This document shows positions 44,857-53,704 of a stretch of DNA of 64,000 bases, piece after piece. The DNA is taken from positions 1 through 64,000 of the forward strand of contig NZ_BBOJ01000002.1 in assembly GCF_000974445.1 (NCBI RefSeq), read 5' to 3'. The notes under the pieces are model-generated. The model was not told where the DNA came from. It searched no databases and saw only the letters and a list, made by a program, of their open reading frames with translations. The position numbers and the translations under genes were made by a program. The stretch comes from Lentzea aerocolonigenes (GTDB lineage Bacteria; Actinomycetota; Actinomycetes; Mycobacteriales; Pseudonocardiaceae). Position 1 is the stretch's first letter, and each line of letters opens with the position of its first letter.

Positions 44857-47800
44857 GAGGACGCCTTGCCGTCGATGCCCGCGAACTCCAGCCAGGACTC
44901 CAGCGTTGAGCCGTAGATGCGCCGCAGCTCGTCCTGTTCGACGGGGCTGAGGTTGTCGTAGTAGTAGCGGAGCAAGCGCCGCATGTCCGTGCCGAGCTTC
45001 TCGTCGTGAAACGCGTCGTCCACGAGGAAGAGCTGCACCGGGGTGCCACCGCGCCGCGCCCGGCCCGCCAGCTGGATCATGTCGACGAGCATTCCTGCGA
45101 CCGCCTCGGACTTGAGGGGCTTGCTCAGCCGGCTGAACCGCGGGTCACTGGTCAGGATGTGGAACAACCTCGAGAACGCCCGTCTGCGCTGTTCGGCCCA
45201 CTCTCCGACCGGATCCGCGCTCGGGCCGCCACCGCGCAACGCGTGGGCGTTGACGCTCGCGAACATCTCCGCGGAGTCGGTGATCTGGGTCGGCGGACGC
45301 ACGCACACCCAGACCGAAGCCAGCGCGGACTTCTGGCCACCTGGCACGAGGATGTTGAGGCCCCGCGTCACCAGACTCATCGGCGCGACGCACACCTTGA
45401 CCTGTGGATGGCGCGTCGGCAGCAGCTCCAGGTCGTCGATCGTCAGCGTGACGACGCCGGAGGGCAGCACCACCGGTGATGTGCCGCTGTTCTTGGAGAC
45501 GAGGACCGCCACCCAACTGTGGTCGGGTGTCTTGCTCGCGACCCCGGCCGCGAGCAGGGCGGCATGCCGGTAGGAGTTGCCGACGAGCATGCACCGCTCC
45601 CGGTCCGACCTCTCCTCGGCCAGTTTCCGCAGGTGCTTGTCGAGGTGCTGGTCCCACAACTGCGCACCGAGCTCCCTGACCGCCGCGTCCTTGCCGGACT
45701 CCTTGCGACCACCGATCTTGATCGGGTCCTTCATGGCGTCCAGCGTCCTGCCGGAGCGTGTGGTGAAGGCGCCAGGCTCGGCGTCGGTCATGGCGTAGGT
45801 GACGCGGGCCAAGACGTGCTCGCGCGCGGCGCCTGGGAAGTAGGCCGTCGCGGACAGCCCGAGGACCACGCGTTCCACCCCGGCAGCCGCCAACGCGACG
45901 GTGCCGCCCAACTGCGCGACGGTGGTGTGTGGATCACCGCCGACGGCCTGCACGGACAACGTGCCGCCCAACCTGGGGTCGTCGACCCGCTCGACCCTGA
46001 ACCCGAACAGCAGGTAGCCGAGCGGGCCGTACGGGATGGGCTGGTGCTGGGTGACGGTGCCCAGTTGCTCGGCCAGCTCCCTGGCCGCAGGCATCTCCGT
46101 CCCCGGTGCAGCCACGGCGAAGGTGAGCCCCGTCAGAGCCTGGTGCAACGCTCCCAGCCAGGTGCGCACCAGTAGCGCGTTCACCACGTCGCGGCAGGTC
46201 TCGTCGTTCTTGACCTTCCGCGCGACCGTTTCCAGGAGCCGGTGCCGGATTTCCCGGAGATGGTCCTCCCCGCTGTCGTTGCTGACTGCGGTGACCAGCA
46301 GGTCTGCCACGTTTCGCAGCCACGCCGGCAGTTTCTCGCCGCCGGGTTTGGCCGTGTCCGGGAAGACCTGGTTGAACTGCTTGTAGACCTCGTCCGGCAC
46401 CGGTTCGGCCGACTCGTCCTCGGTTGCGGGCCGGACGCCGAACAGGTGCTGGAGCAGGAGCTGGTCGCGGGAACCCGGTAGGTGCCAGCCGGAGTCCGCG
46501 CCGTCGGACGACCGGCGAGCCTGTGGGCGCTCGTCACCGAGCCACAAGTCACCTTCCAGCACGTAGTTCAGGAACTGATCGGCCAGGAACCGGGTTCGGG
46601 TCAGCGGCGGTACGACTGCGCGATCCTCCGCAGGCAGCAGCGCGGACCGGTCGGTGTCCAGCCTGACCAGAGGCAACTCGACCGCCGTACCACTGGCCGA
46701 CAACCGCAGCTGGCGGGCTCCCGCATCGAACATGTTGCTCTGCAACAGGTCTACCTCGTCGACCAGGACCACTGCGCCCCGGCGCAACACGAACTCCCGA
46801 ACCGGCAGCCGGCTCAGCTCGACACCGTCTACATGCACGGGAACCGGGATGGTTCCCGCCACGAAGTTGTGGTGGTTCGTCACGACGATGTCGGCGGACG
46901 CCGCGGCGCTCAGGCCCCGATGACGACCGCACGCCCCCAGGAACGGACAGGCGTGCCGTGGCTGCGGTTTCCGCTTGCCCTTGGAGTCAGTCGCGTCGCA
47001 CACCCGCCGCAACCCGGTGCACGGCTCCTCCCCGGCAAGGGGATGCGGTCCATCGACCATCAGACCCGCGAGGGTGCAGCCGTAGCCCAAGGTGTCGAAC
47101 CGCTCCCAGTTGCCCCGGTCGGCCGCCTGCTCGGCCTTCTCCGCGAGTCGCCGCGGCGAGACGAGTGCGGTGCAGCTGACCGGCTTTCCCAGGACCGGCA
47201 GGTCCTCGTTGATCTTCTCGGCAGTCTCCACCGCCTCGTTCACCTTGCCGACGACGAGCACCACAGGCACTCCGTCATCCGCCAGCTGGAGCGCGAGCAG
47301 GCGCATGAGGACGGACTTCCCGACTCCGGTGGGGGCGTTGAGCAACCGGATCCCGCCCGGCTCCAGGAACAGCTTGGTGACCGCGGCACCTTCGTTGTCC
47401 TGCAGCCCTTTGAACAGCTCGTCGAGACGCTCGACCCGCCACGGTTCGTGCTTGTGCCACTCGGTGATCCGCTGTGCCAGCTGCCGCAGCTGTTCGCGGG
47501 CGACCGGCACGTCCTTCACCGCCGACGCAGTTGCGACGACGACCGGATCGATCGTCACGTCGTTGACCCAGGCCGGCAGGTCCACCACGGACTCGCCCCG
47601 CCAGCCGAATTGCCACCTGCCCTCACCCGCAACGGGCACCGGCGTGCGGCCCTGCGCGTACTTGACCTCAGCGTCGTCGAGAAGGCGAGCCACGAGCTCC
47701 AACGGTCGTTGACCGTGCCGCGCCATCACCACAGGAGAACCGTCATCGGTCCGATATGGACTGTCTGGATCCGCACACATCAGACGGACAGCCGCGTGAA

Positions 47801-48035
47801 ACCTGCGCGGCGCCCCGATCTCGTTGGGCCGCACCCGCAGGAATCGGCCCATGAGCTGGCGGATGTCCGCGCTCTGCGCCGACCAGCCGTGCCACCTGTG
47901 CACCAGGCCCGCGGCGATGAGCGCTGCGGCATCCACTGGTACGGCCCGGCATCCGTCCTCGGGGAAGCCGAAGAACTCCTCGGCGAACGCGCAGGCGATC
48001 TGGGTCGCGAGCCCGCTGGGACTGGTGCCGATCAC
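44853..48035 (-). CDS. DinG/XPD-like helicase of the pPIWI-RE island
   Basis: A 1060-residue SF2 helicase. After an N-terminal 200-residue region specific to this island, Walker A is NAPTGVGKS near residue 235, followed by an inserted segment with five cysteines (GYGC, EEPC, RVC, HACPFLGAC) in the position of the Fe-S domain of XPD/DinG enzymes. The phrase DIVVTNHHNF and a DEVD box (VVLVDEVDLL) follow, and the second RecA lobe ends with QLAGRARRGG. GTG 48035 overlaps the REase stop and its stop overlaps the PIWI-RE ATG. It probably unwinds R-loops or target DNA for the PIWI-RE protein. Metal binding is inferred. Confidence 0.82.
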   Translation of the reverse strand: MIGTSPSGLATQIACAFAEEFFGFPEDGCRAVPVDAAALIAAGLVHRWHGWSAQSADIRQLMGRFLRVRPNEIGAPRRFHAAVRLMCADPDSPYRTDDGSPVVMARHGQRPLELVARLLDDAEVKYAQGRTPVPVAGEGRWQFGWRGESVVDLPAWVNDVTIDPVVVATASAVKDVPVAREQLRQLAQRITEWHKHEPWRVERLDELFKGLQDNEGAAVTKLFLEPGGIRLLNAPTGVGKSVLMRLLALQLADDGVPVVLVVGKVNEAVETAEKINEDLPVLGKPVSCTALVSPRRLAEKAEQAADRGNWERFDTLGYGCTLAGLMVDGPHPLAGEEPCTGLRRVCDATDSKGKRKPQPRHACPFLGACGRHRGLSAAASADIVVTNHHNFVAGTIPVPVHVDGVELSRLPVREFVLRRGAVVLVDEVDLLQSNMFDAGARQLRLSASGTAVELPLVRLDTDRSALLPAEDRAVVPPLTRTRFLADQFLNYVLEGDLWLGDERPQARRSSDGADSGWHLPGSRDQLLLQHLFGVRPATEDESAEPVPDEVYKQFNQVFPDTAKPGGEKLPAWLRNVADLLVTAVSNDSGEDHLREIRHRLLETVARKVKNDETCRDVVNALLVRTWLGALHQALTGLTFAVAAPGTEMPAARELAEQLGTVTQHQPIPYGPLGYLLFGFRVERVDDPRLGGTLSVQAVGGDPHTTVAQLGGTVALAAAGVERVVLGLSATAYFPGAAREHVLARVTYAMTDAEPGAFTTRSGRTLDAMKDPIKIGGRKESGKDAAVRELGAQLWDQHLDKHLRKLAEERSDRERCMLVGNSYRHAALLAAGVASKTPDHSWVAVLVSKNSGTSPVVLPSGVVTLTIDDLELLPTRHPQVKVCVAPMSLVTRGLNILVPGGQKSALASVWVCVRPPTQITDSAEMFASVNAHALRGGGPSADPVGEWAEQRRRAFSRLFHILTSDPRFSRLSKPLKSEAVAGMLVDMIQLAGRARRGGTPVQLFLVDDAFHDEKLGTDMRRLLRYYYDNLSPVEQDELRRIYGSTLESWLEFAGIDGKASS

Positions 48036-49264
48036 GCAGGCCTCCCCGCAGCATCAGCCAGCTCCTTCTTCAGCTGCTGCGCCGTCAGGACCCGGTAGCC
48101 GCAGCCGTCGACCAGCTGCCGAACCAGGTGGAGATCCTTCCGCTGGTGATCGGGGATGACGACGACCAGTTTCGAGGCGGCCGGAGGACAGGCGCGCAAC
48201 GCCTCGCCCAGCGCTCTCGGTGACGCCCAGGTTTTGACGTCCACCAGCCACTCGTTCTCGCCGAGTTTGATCGCGAGATCGTAAAGGTCGCGGTGCGGCC
48301 ACATCACCACGTCGGCCCGGAGGCCGAGTGCGTGGTCCCGCAGCTCGCACTCCAACAGACCCGGCAGTGTCATGTAGCGCCACGCCACACGGGAAACAGC
48401 GAACGATTCGCTCGTGGCCGGCTGTGCGTCGACCCGCGTCGCCGCTTTCCCGGTCGGTCTCAGCAAAGGCGGCTCGTTCTCGCGAGCGGTCGGCCGGCAG
48501 GCGTACGACACACCCCGACGGACATGCGCTTCGCACCGGACGGTCACCACAGGCCCGGTGCCGAGCACCCGCATCGGCCACCGGCACAACGGGCACGGGA
48601 AGAACCAGCCGCGAACCTGCCGGCCCGGCCACTGCGCAATCGGTTCGTAGAACCGCGAAAGCAGGCTGTCCCAGGTCCGCCGCAGGACGCGGAGATCTCC
48701 GGTGGGACGCTCGACGAGTTCCGCCCTCAACCGCGCGTACTCGCCTTGCGGAAGCCTACGCAGCATCTCGAACAACCGCCGCTCCTCCTGCTCGGCGGCC
48801 ACCCGCTGCCACGGCCAGTGCTCCTCCAGCGCGGCGGCGGGCACCAGGAACTCGCCGCACAGGTCCTCCGCCTCGTCACTGAAGCTGCCGTCCTGGTCGA
48901 GCAGCTTCAGCTCCGCGATCCCGCTGACGTCCAGGTCGTTCGGCAGCAGGTGGCGGAGGTGCCCCTTGAGCCCCTCGCGGAAGCCGGCCATCGTCGGAGC
49001 CTTGCCCACGGGATGAACCGCGGACAGCACACCGAGACAGCTCATCAGAACACGCGCCTGCCGAGCCCGCGGCACGGCGGGATCTCCGACGACGGACGCC
49101 GCCAGGCAACACGCCGTCACGGCTTGACCACGGCGTTGATCGGCGGGAGTGCGGGTCGCCGAAACAGTTTCAGCCCAGCCTTCGACCACGAACGAACCCT
49201 TTCTGGAGCCGGTCACGGGATTGGCGAATTCGCACCCGGAAGCAAACCACAGCTCATTCACCAC
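48032..49264 (-). CDS. REase-fold protein of the pPIWI-RE island
   Basis: A 410-residue protein. The C-terminal 130 residues fit a restriction-endonuclease fold: an Asp in LYDLAIKL and the D-x-K pair in WLVDVKTW, the standard PD-(D/E)xK layout, preceded by ELRDHALGLRADVVMW. A central CPLCRWPM ... VRCEAH cluster looks like a small zinc ribbon. The N-terminal 190 residues are mostly helical and probably correspond to the Y-type domain described for such islands. GTG 49264 is the first of two adjacent GTG codons. It leads the operon and would supply nuclease activity. Confidence 0.78.
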   Translation of the reverse strand: MVNELWFASGCEFANPVTGSRKGSFVVEGWAETVSATRTPADQRRGQAVTACCLAASVVGDPAVPRARQARVLMSCLGVLSAVHPVGKAPTMAGFREGLKGHLRHLLPNDLDVSGIAELKLLDQDGSFSDEAEDLCGEFLVPAAALEEHWPWQRVAAEQEERRLFEMLRRLPQGEYARLRAELVERPTGDLRVLRRTWDSLLSRFYEPIAQWPGRQVRGWFFPCPLCRWPMRVLGTGPVVTVRCEAHVRRGVSYACRPTARENEPPLLRPTGKAATRVDAQPATSESFAVSRVAWRYMTLPGLLECELRDHALGLRADVVMWPHRDLYDLAIKLGENEWLVDVKTWASPRALGEALRACPPAASKLVVVIPDHQRKDLHLVRQLVDGCGYRVLTAQQLKKELADAAGRPA

Positions 49265-49290
49265 GGCAATTGGCTTAATTTGACGCGATA

Positions 49291-49319
49291 TATGACAGTT
49301 TTAGGACATTTTTATGACA
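49291..49319. promoter_or_regulatory. Three heptamer direct repeats, 11-bp period
   Basis: TATGACA (49291), TAGGACA (49302) and TATGACA (49313) follow each other at exactly 11 bp, each separated by a 4-base T-rich spacer. They lie in the 131-bp gap between the divergent pPIWI-RE and SEFIR/caspase operons. Heptamers with 4-base spacing, one per helical turn, are the known layout of SARP-type and some other direct-repeat regulators. AT-rich sequence here also suits the leftward promoter. The binding protein is not identified. Confidence 0.6.
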
Positions 49320-49395
49320 CGGGCGGGGCGCACGTTGCCCAGCAATGCGTACGTCTAATCTGTCGCGACATCGCAGGTCCCCCGGAAGGAGTGGT

Positions 49396-50565
49396 ATGCA
49401 GCCGGAAATCGGCATCGCGGTCCCGTTGACGCTGGTCGACAGGAGTGGGCGGCGGATCGACCAGGGGCCGGAGGAGGTGACGTTCGGCGCCGTCCACCTG
49501 CGCCGCTGGCAGGTCCACCCCGTGGCCGGCGCGAGCACCACGTTCCCCGGTTCGGCGGCACACCTGATCAAGGTCAACTTCGATCTGGCGCTCGACCACG
49601 ACGCGCCGGCGGTGCGCTGGTTCGAGGTCGGCTTCTGCCTGGTGGAACGTGACTCGACGATCGTGGCCGCGGTGCCGCGGGGCGCCTCGGAACCGCAGCC
49701 TGAGGCGTCGTACGGTCTCAGCCGCAACCTGGAGTTCTTCCCGGCGGAGAGCAGCACCGCGCTCGTGCACGTCCCGGCGACCGAGGGCCCGGTCCACGTC
49801 TACGGCGCCGCCGGCGACCACATCCGCTGGCTCCGCGTCTCCGGTGTCGAATCGAGCATTCGGCCAGGCTCCTATTCAGCGTGGATGGTGTTGCTCACCT
49901 CTGCGGACCGCACGAGCGAGAAATTTCGGCTGACCTCCCGTTTCGACCCGGAACTCGCGGACGGCGATGACTTCGGGACAGTCACCGCGTCCCGCGAGTT
50001 CTCCATCGAGCTGGCAGGACCCGACCTGGCACCACAGGTCGACACCTCCCGGACAAGCGGAGCCACATTCGGGCTTCCCGCGCGTTCGACCCGCATCTTC
50101 ATCTGTTATGCGCATGAGGACGATGCGCACAAGAAAATGGTCCGGGACTTCGCCGACCTGCTGCGCGCCTGCGGTCTGGATCCGAGGATCGACAGCGACT
50201 ACGAGGGACCACGCCAGGACTGGAGCCAATGGGCGGTGCGCCAGATCAAGGAGGCGGACTTCGTCGCCGTGATCGCCTCGCCGACCTGTCAGGCTGTCGG
50301 CGACGGCACGTACCAGGGCAAGGACCGCGCCGGTATCCGCCACGAACTCGGTGTGATCAGCAACCTGCTGCAGATGGAGCCGGACTGGGCACGCCGCGTG
50401 TTGCCCGTCATCCTTCCCGGCCTGACGGTCAACGACATTCCCATGTTCCTACGTCCGAGGACCATGGATCACTACCCGGTCGAGGCATTGATCAAGAGCG
50501 AGCTCGGCACACTGCTCAAGGCCGTTGACACCGCCCCTCCGTGGCAGGGGTGGGAGCGGCCTTGA
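49396..50565 (+). CDS. SEFIR-domain protein with N-terminal beta-rich domain
   Basis: A 389-residue protein starting at ATG 49396 after AAGGAG. Residues 1 to about 225 form a beta-rich domain I do not recognise. Residues 232 to about 385 are a SEFIR/TIR-like domain: RIFICYAHEDDAHKKMV as strand A and box 1, then DSDYEGPRQDWSQWAVRQI and ADFVAVIASPTCQ, and a C-terminal HYPVEALI. SEFIR and TIR domains act in homotypic signalling or as NAD-cleaving effectors. The gene overlaps the caspase-helicase gene by 4 bp if the TTG start is used there, so the two act together. Active-site competence cannot be judged by eye. Confidence 0.82.
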   Translation: MQPEIGIAVPLTLVDRSGRRIDQGPEEVTFGAVHLRRWQVHPVAGASTTFPGSAAHLIKVNFDLALDHDAPAVRWFEVGFCLVERDSTIVAAVPRGASEPQPEASYGLSRNLEFFPAESSTALVHVPATEGPVHVYGAAGDHIRWLRVSGVESSIRPGSYSAWMVLLTSADRTSEKFRLTSRFDPELADGDDFGTVTASREFSIELAGPDLAPQVDTSRTSGATFGLPARSTRIFICYAHEDDAHKKMVRDFADLLRACGLDPRIDSDYEGPRQDWSQWAVRQIKEADFVAVIASPTCQAVGDGTYQGKDRAGIRHELGVISNLLQMEPDWARRVLPVILPGLTVNDIPMFLRPRTMDHYPVEALIKSELGTLLKAVDTAPPWQGWERP

Positions 50566-53500
50566 GCGGCACCCTGCACGCGCTCTGCATCGGCATCGAC
50601 AACTACGAGGACCCGGGCTTCAGACCGATGCAGTTCGCGAGGCGCGACGCGCTCGCCTTGCACGCGTTGCTGACCGACAACTCGAACGGCGACTGCGTCC
50701 TGGTCCAGGACGCGGAAGCCACGAAAGCCCGACTGGTCAGGGAACTCCGTCGCCTCGCCGAAGTCAGCACCGACGACGACGTGGTGTTCATCAGCTTCTC
50801 CGGACACGGCACGCGTACGCGGGAGCTCGCCACCTACGACGCGATCCCAGGGTATTTCGCGGACACCGCGCTGCCACTGGCGGAGTTCGTCTCACTGGTC
50901 CGGGCGATCAAGGCACGGCTGCTGGTCGTCGTGCTCGACTGCTGCTTCTCCGGTGGCATGCTGGCGAGGGCGTTCTACGAGCACGGGGACGACGGTGGAG
51001 CCGCGCGGTCGGACGACATCGGCGCGTGGGACGTGCTGAAGTCGATCAGCGGCGACGGCCGGATCTTCCTCGGCGCGGCCTCCCCCGACGAGGAGGCGTT
51101 CGAGGTGCCCCGCTACCGGCACGGAATCCTGACGCACCACCTCATCCGAGGACTCATGGGCGACGGCGACGTCCTCGACGACAGGGGCAGGGTGTGCCTC
51201 ATGTCGTTGGTGCGGTACGTCCAGACGAAGGTCAGCGCGGAGGAGATCGGGACCAGGAAGCACCGGCAGCACCCGACCTTCGAGGGCTCGATGCGCAAGC
51301 CCAGCTTCCCGCCGCTGCAACCGCGGGCGCGCTACCTCGCGATCGGTGACCACGCCCAGCCCCCGCCGGTCAACAAGGACCTCATGTCCCTGGTTCCGCA
51401 CGGCATCGATGAGACCATCGCGAAGCTGTGGCGCAGCCGGGTCCGCAAGCTCAACGACGTGCAGGTCGCGGCCATCAACGCGGGCGGACTCCTGCACGGG
51501 TGCAACGTCCTGGTGAGCGCACCGACGGCGAGCGGGAAGACGCTCGTCGGCGAGATCGCCGCACTGCACATGTTGGACGGCAACCGGAAGGCGGTCTTCC
51601 TGCTGCCAACCCGCGCACTCGTCAGCGAGCAGTACAAACGGTTCCAGGAGACCTACGGTCCGCTCGGTCACCGGGTCGTACGCGCCACGGGCGGCCTGCG
51701 CGAGCAGGTCCGTGATCTTGTTTCGGGCTCGTTCGAGATCGCGGTGGTCACGTACGAGACCTTCATCGGCCTGTACTCCGCGCACCCGACGCTGCTGGAC
51801 CGGGTAGGTGTGCTGGTGATCGACGAGATCCAGAACCTGCTGCTGCCCGACCGGGGTCCGCGGCTGGAGCTGTTGCTCACCAGGCTGCGCAAGGCCACCC
51901 AGCAGGGTCAGCCGGTCCCCCAGTTGGTCGGGCTGTCCGCCGTGCTGGGTGACCAGCAGGCGCTGGCGGGCTGGCTGGGCGCATACCCGGTCCCGCTCGA
52001 AGAGCGCACCATCGCGCTCTCCGAAGGCGTGATCGGTCCGAATGGCAGCTATCGCCACCGAGTGCACGGTGGTGGGCAGCAGGTGAAGGAAGCCGTACAA
52101 CACCTGGTCGCCGCCTCGGCGGAGGTCAGCCGTGACCAGCTCGCCGAGCGGTTGGTCGCGACACTGGTGGCACAAGGGGAACGCGTCCTGGTGTTCCGAG
52201 CGCGGCGAGCCGGCACCAGTGGTTTCGCTCGACAGCTCGCCAGGCAACTCGGCCTGTCCCAGGCCAAGTCCTCGCTCACCGCGCTGCCCCAGGGAGACGA
52301 GTCGCGAGTGGGCCTGCTACTGCGCGACTGTTTGAACAACGGGGTCGCCTTCCACAACGCCGACCTCCTCGATGCCGAGCAGGAGGCGGTCGTCCAAGGC
52401 TTCGGCGACCGTGCCGGTGACGTTCGGGTCGTCGTCGCCACCACCACGCTGAGCCAGGGCGTGAACCTGTTCGCCGACTCCGTGGTCATCTGTGAGCTGG
52501 ATCATCCGGACCGGCCGTACACCCCAGACGAGTACCAGAACATGGCGGGACGGGCCGGCCGCGACCAGCCTGGGCGAGCGTTCGTCGTCTGTGCCGGCGA
52601 GGCAGAGACGAAACGCGTTTGGCGCGACTACGTCAATGCCGAACCGCAGCCGGCTCGATCCGCACTGGTCGGTCCCGATCTCGATCTGGATGCTGTCGTT
52701 CTGGCCGTGCTCAACGTGCTGGAGCACGAAGAGCGCGGAGCCGACGCGGCTGGAGTCGCCGACTTCCTTCGGTGGTCGTTCGCCGCCTTCCACGAACGCT
52801 GGGACGACGCAGGCAACCCGTTCTCCTTCGACCGGGTGCGGGTCGCGATCGAGGCCCTTCGCGAGGAGGGATTCCTGGCCTCCGACGCCTGCGGGTGCCG
52901 GCTCACCCCACTCGGCGAGACCGTCGTCCGCAGCGGGCTGCCGGTCTCGTCCGCCCGTGCTCTGGTCGCCACGTTCAGGGAGGTCGTTGCCGAGGACCTG
53001 ACCAAGATGACGCTGATCGGTGCGGCGCAGCTGGTCACTGAAGCTGACGACGGCAGATTCGCCAAGAGGTCCACCAACTGGCAACGCGAGTACGACAGGT
53101 TCGCCGGCGAACTGGTCCGCCAGCGTTGCTCACCGGCCGTGGCGGGCGCATTGCTGGGGCCACGCAGTGAAAAGCGAGCCAGGACCGGCAGAACCCGGCG
53201 GGCGATCGCGTGCCTGATGTGGTCGGCCGGTCAGCCGATCGCAGAGATCGAGACGGCACTGTCGCTCTACCTGCGTCCGGAAGCGGGCATCCGCGACCCC
53301 GGTCCGATCGCGTACGCCGCACAACGCACGGCCGACATCATCCAGCCCGTCATCGACATCGCGCGACACCTGCACCCGGAATCAAATCTCGGCGAGCTCG
53401 CCGAGAACCTGCCCTGGCAGCTTTCCGCGGGGGTCGCCAAAGGACTCGCCCCCGTGGCCAGACACCTGAACCGCACCGTCGAGCGGGCGATGTACCTCCG

Positions 53501-53681
53501 ACTGGGTCGCGACAGGCTCACTGATGCTACGGCCATCGCAGCCGCAGAACTCGAGCAGTTGCTCCACTGCACGGGCGGCGACGAGCCCCTCGCTGCAGCC
53601 CTGCGCGCGGCGGCCGAAGCAGCGCTGGAGGAAGCGAATCAACCTGCCCTCGACGACCTGATCGCCCCGCCGGAGGACTGA
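50562..53681 (+). CDS. Caspase-like peptidase fused to Ski2-type SF2 helicase
   Basis: About 1039 residues. Residues 1 to 250 are a peptidase C14 caspase domain: LHALCIGIDNYEDP, catalytic His in SGHGTR near 82 and catalytic Cys in VLDCCFSGG near 127, both intact. From about 290 a Ski2/Hel308-like helicase follows: Q-motif LNDVQVAAINAG, Walker A SAPTASGKT near 320, box DEIQ near 421, and the Ski2-typical YQNMAGRAGR near 660, then winged-helix and helical-ratchet-like regions to the end. TTG 50562 overlaps the SEFIR stop and has GGGAG upstream; GTG 50541 or 50550 are alternatives. A helicase sensing foreign nucleic acid and unleashing a protease is the simplest model. Confidence 0.85.
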   Translation: MSGTLHALCIGIDNYEDPGFRPMQFARRDALALHALLTDNSNGDCVLVQDAEATKARLVRELRRLAEVSTDDDVVFISFSGHGTRTRELATYDAIPGYFADTALPLAEFVSLVRAIKARLLVVVLDCCFSGGMLARAFYEHGDDGGAARSDDIGAWDVLKSISGDGRIFLGAASPDEEAFEVPRYRHGILTHHLIRGLMGDGDVLDDRGRVCLMSLVRYVQTKVSAEEIGTRKHRQHPTFEGSMRKPSFPPLQPRARYLAIGDHAQPPPVNKDLMSLVPHGIDETIAKLWRSRVRKLNDVQVAAINAGGLLHGCNVLVSAPTASGKTLVGEIAALHMLDGNRKAVFLLPTRALVSEQYKRFQETYGPLGHRVVRATGGLREQVRDLVSGSFEIAVVTYETFIGLYSAHPTLLDRVGVLVIDEIQNLLLPDRGPRLELLLTRLRKATQQGQPVPQLVGLSAVLGDQQALAGWLGAYPVPLEERTIALSEGVIGPNGSYRHRVHGGGQQVKEAVQHLVAASAEVSRDQLAERLVATLVAQGERVLVFRARRAGTSGFARQLARQLGLSQAKSSLTALPQGDESRVGLLLRDCLNNGVAFHNADLLDAEQEAVVQGFGDRAGDVRVVVATTTLSQGVNLFADSVVICELDHPDRPYTPDEYQNMAGRAGRDQPGRAFVVCAGEAETKRVWRDYVNAEPQPARSALVGPDLDLDAVVLAVLNVLEHEERGADAAGVADFLRWSFAAFHERWDDAGNPFSFDRVRVAIEALREEGFLASDACGCRLTPLGETVVRSGLPVSSARALVATFREVVAEDLTKMTLIGAAQLVTEADDGRFAKRSTNWQREYDRFAGELVRQRCSPAVAGALLGPRSEKRARTGRTRRAIACLMWSAGQPIAEIETALSLYLRPEAGIRDPGPIAYAAQRTADIIQPVIDIARHLHPESNLGELAENLPWQLSAGVAKGLAPVARHLNRTVERAMYLRLGRDRLTDATAIAAAELEQLLHCTGGDEPLAAALRAAAEAALEEANQPALDDLIAPPED

Positions 53682-53704
53682 ACCCGACTGTCCGAAGAGG
53701 ACCA

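Noticed and set aside
46482..48098. A 538-residue plus-strand frame opposite the island helicase
   Set aside because: Composition typical of high-GC antisense frames; the minus strand has Walker motifs and overlapping starts.
49291..49319. CRISPR-like repeats
   Set aside because: Only three 7-base units 11 bp apart; no 25-40-bp repeats with unique spacers anywhere in the window.
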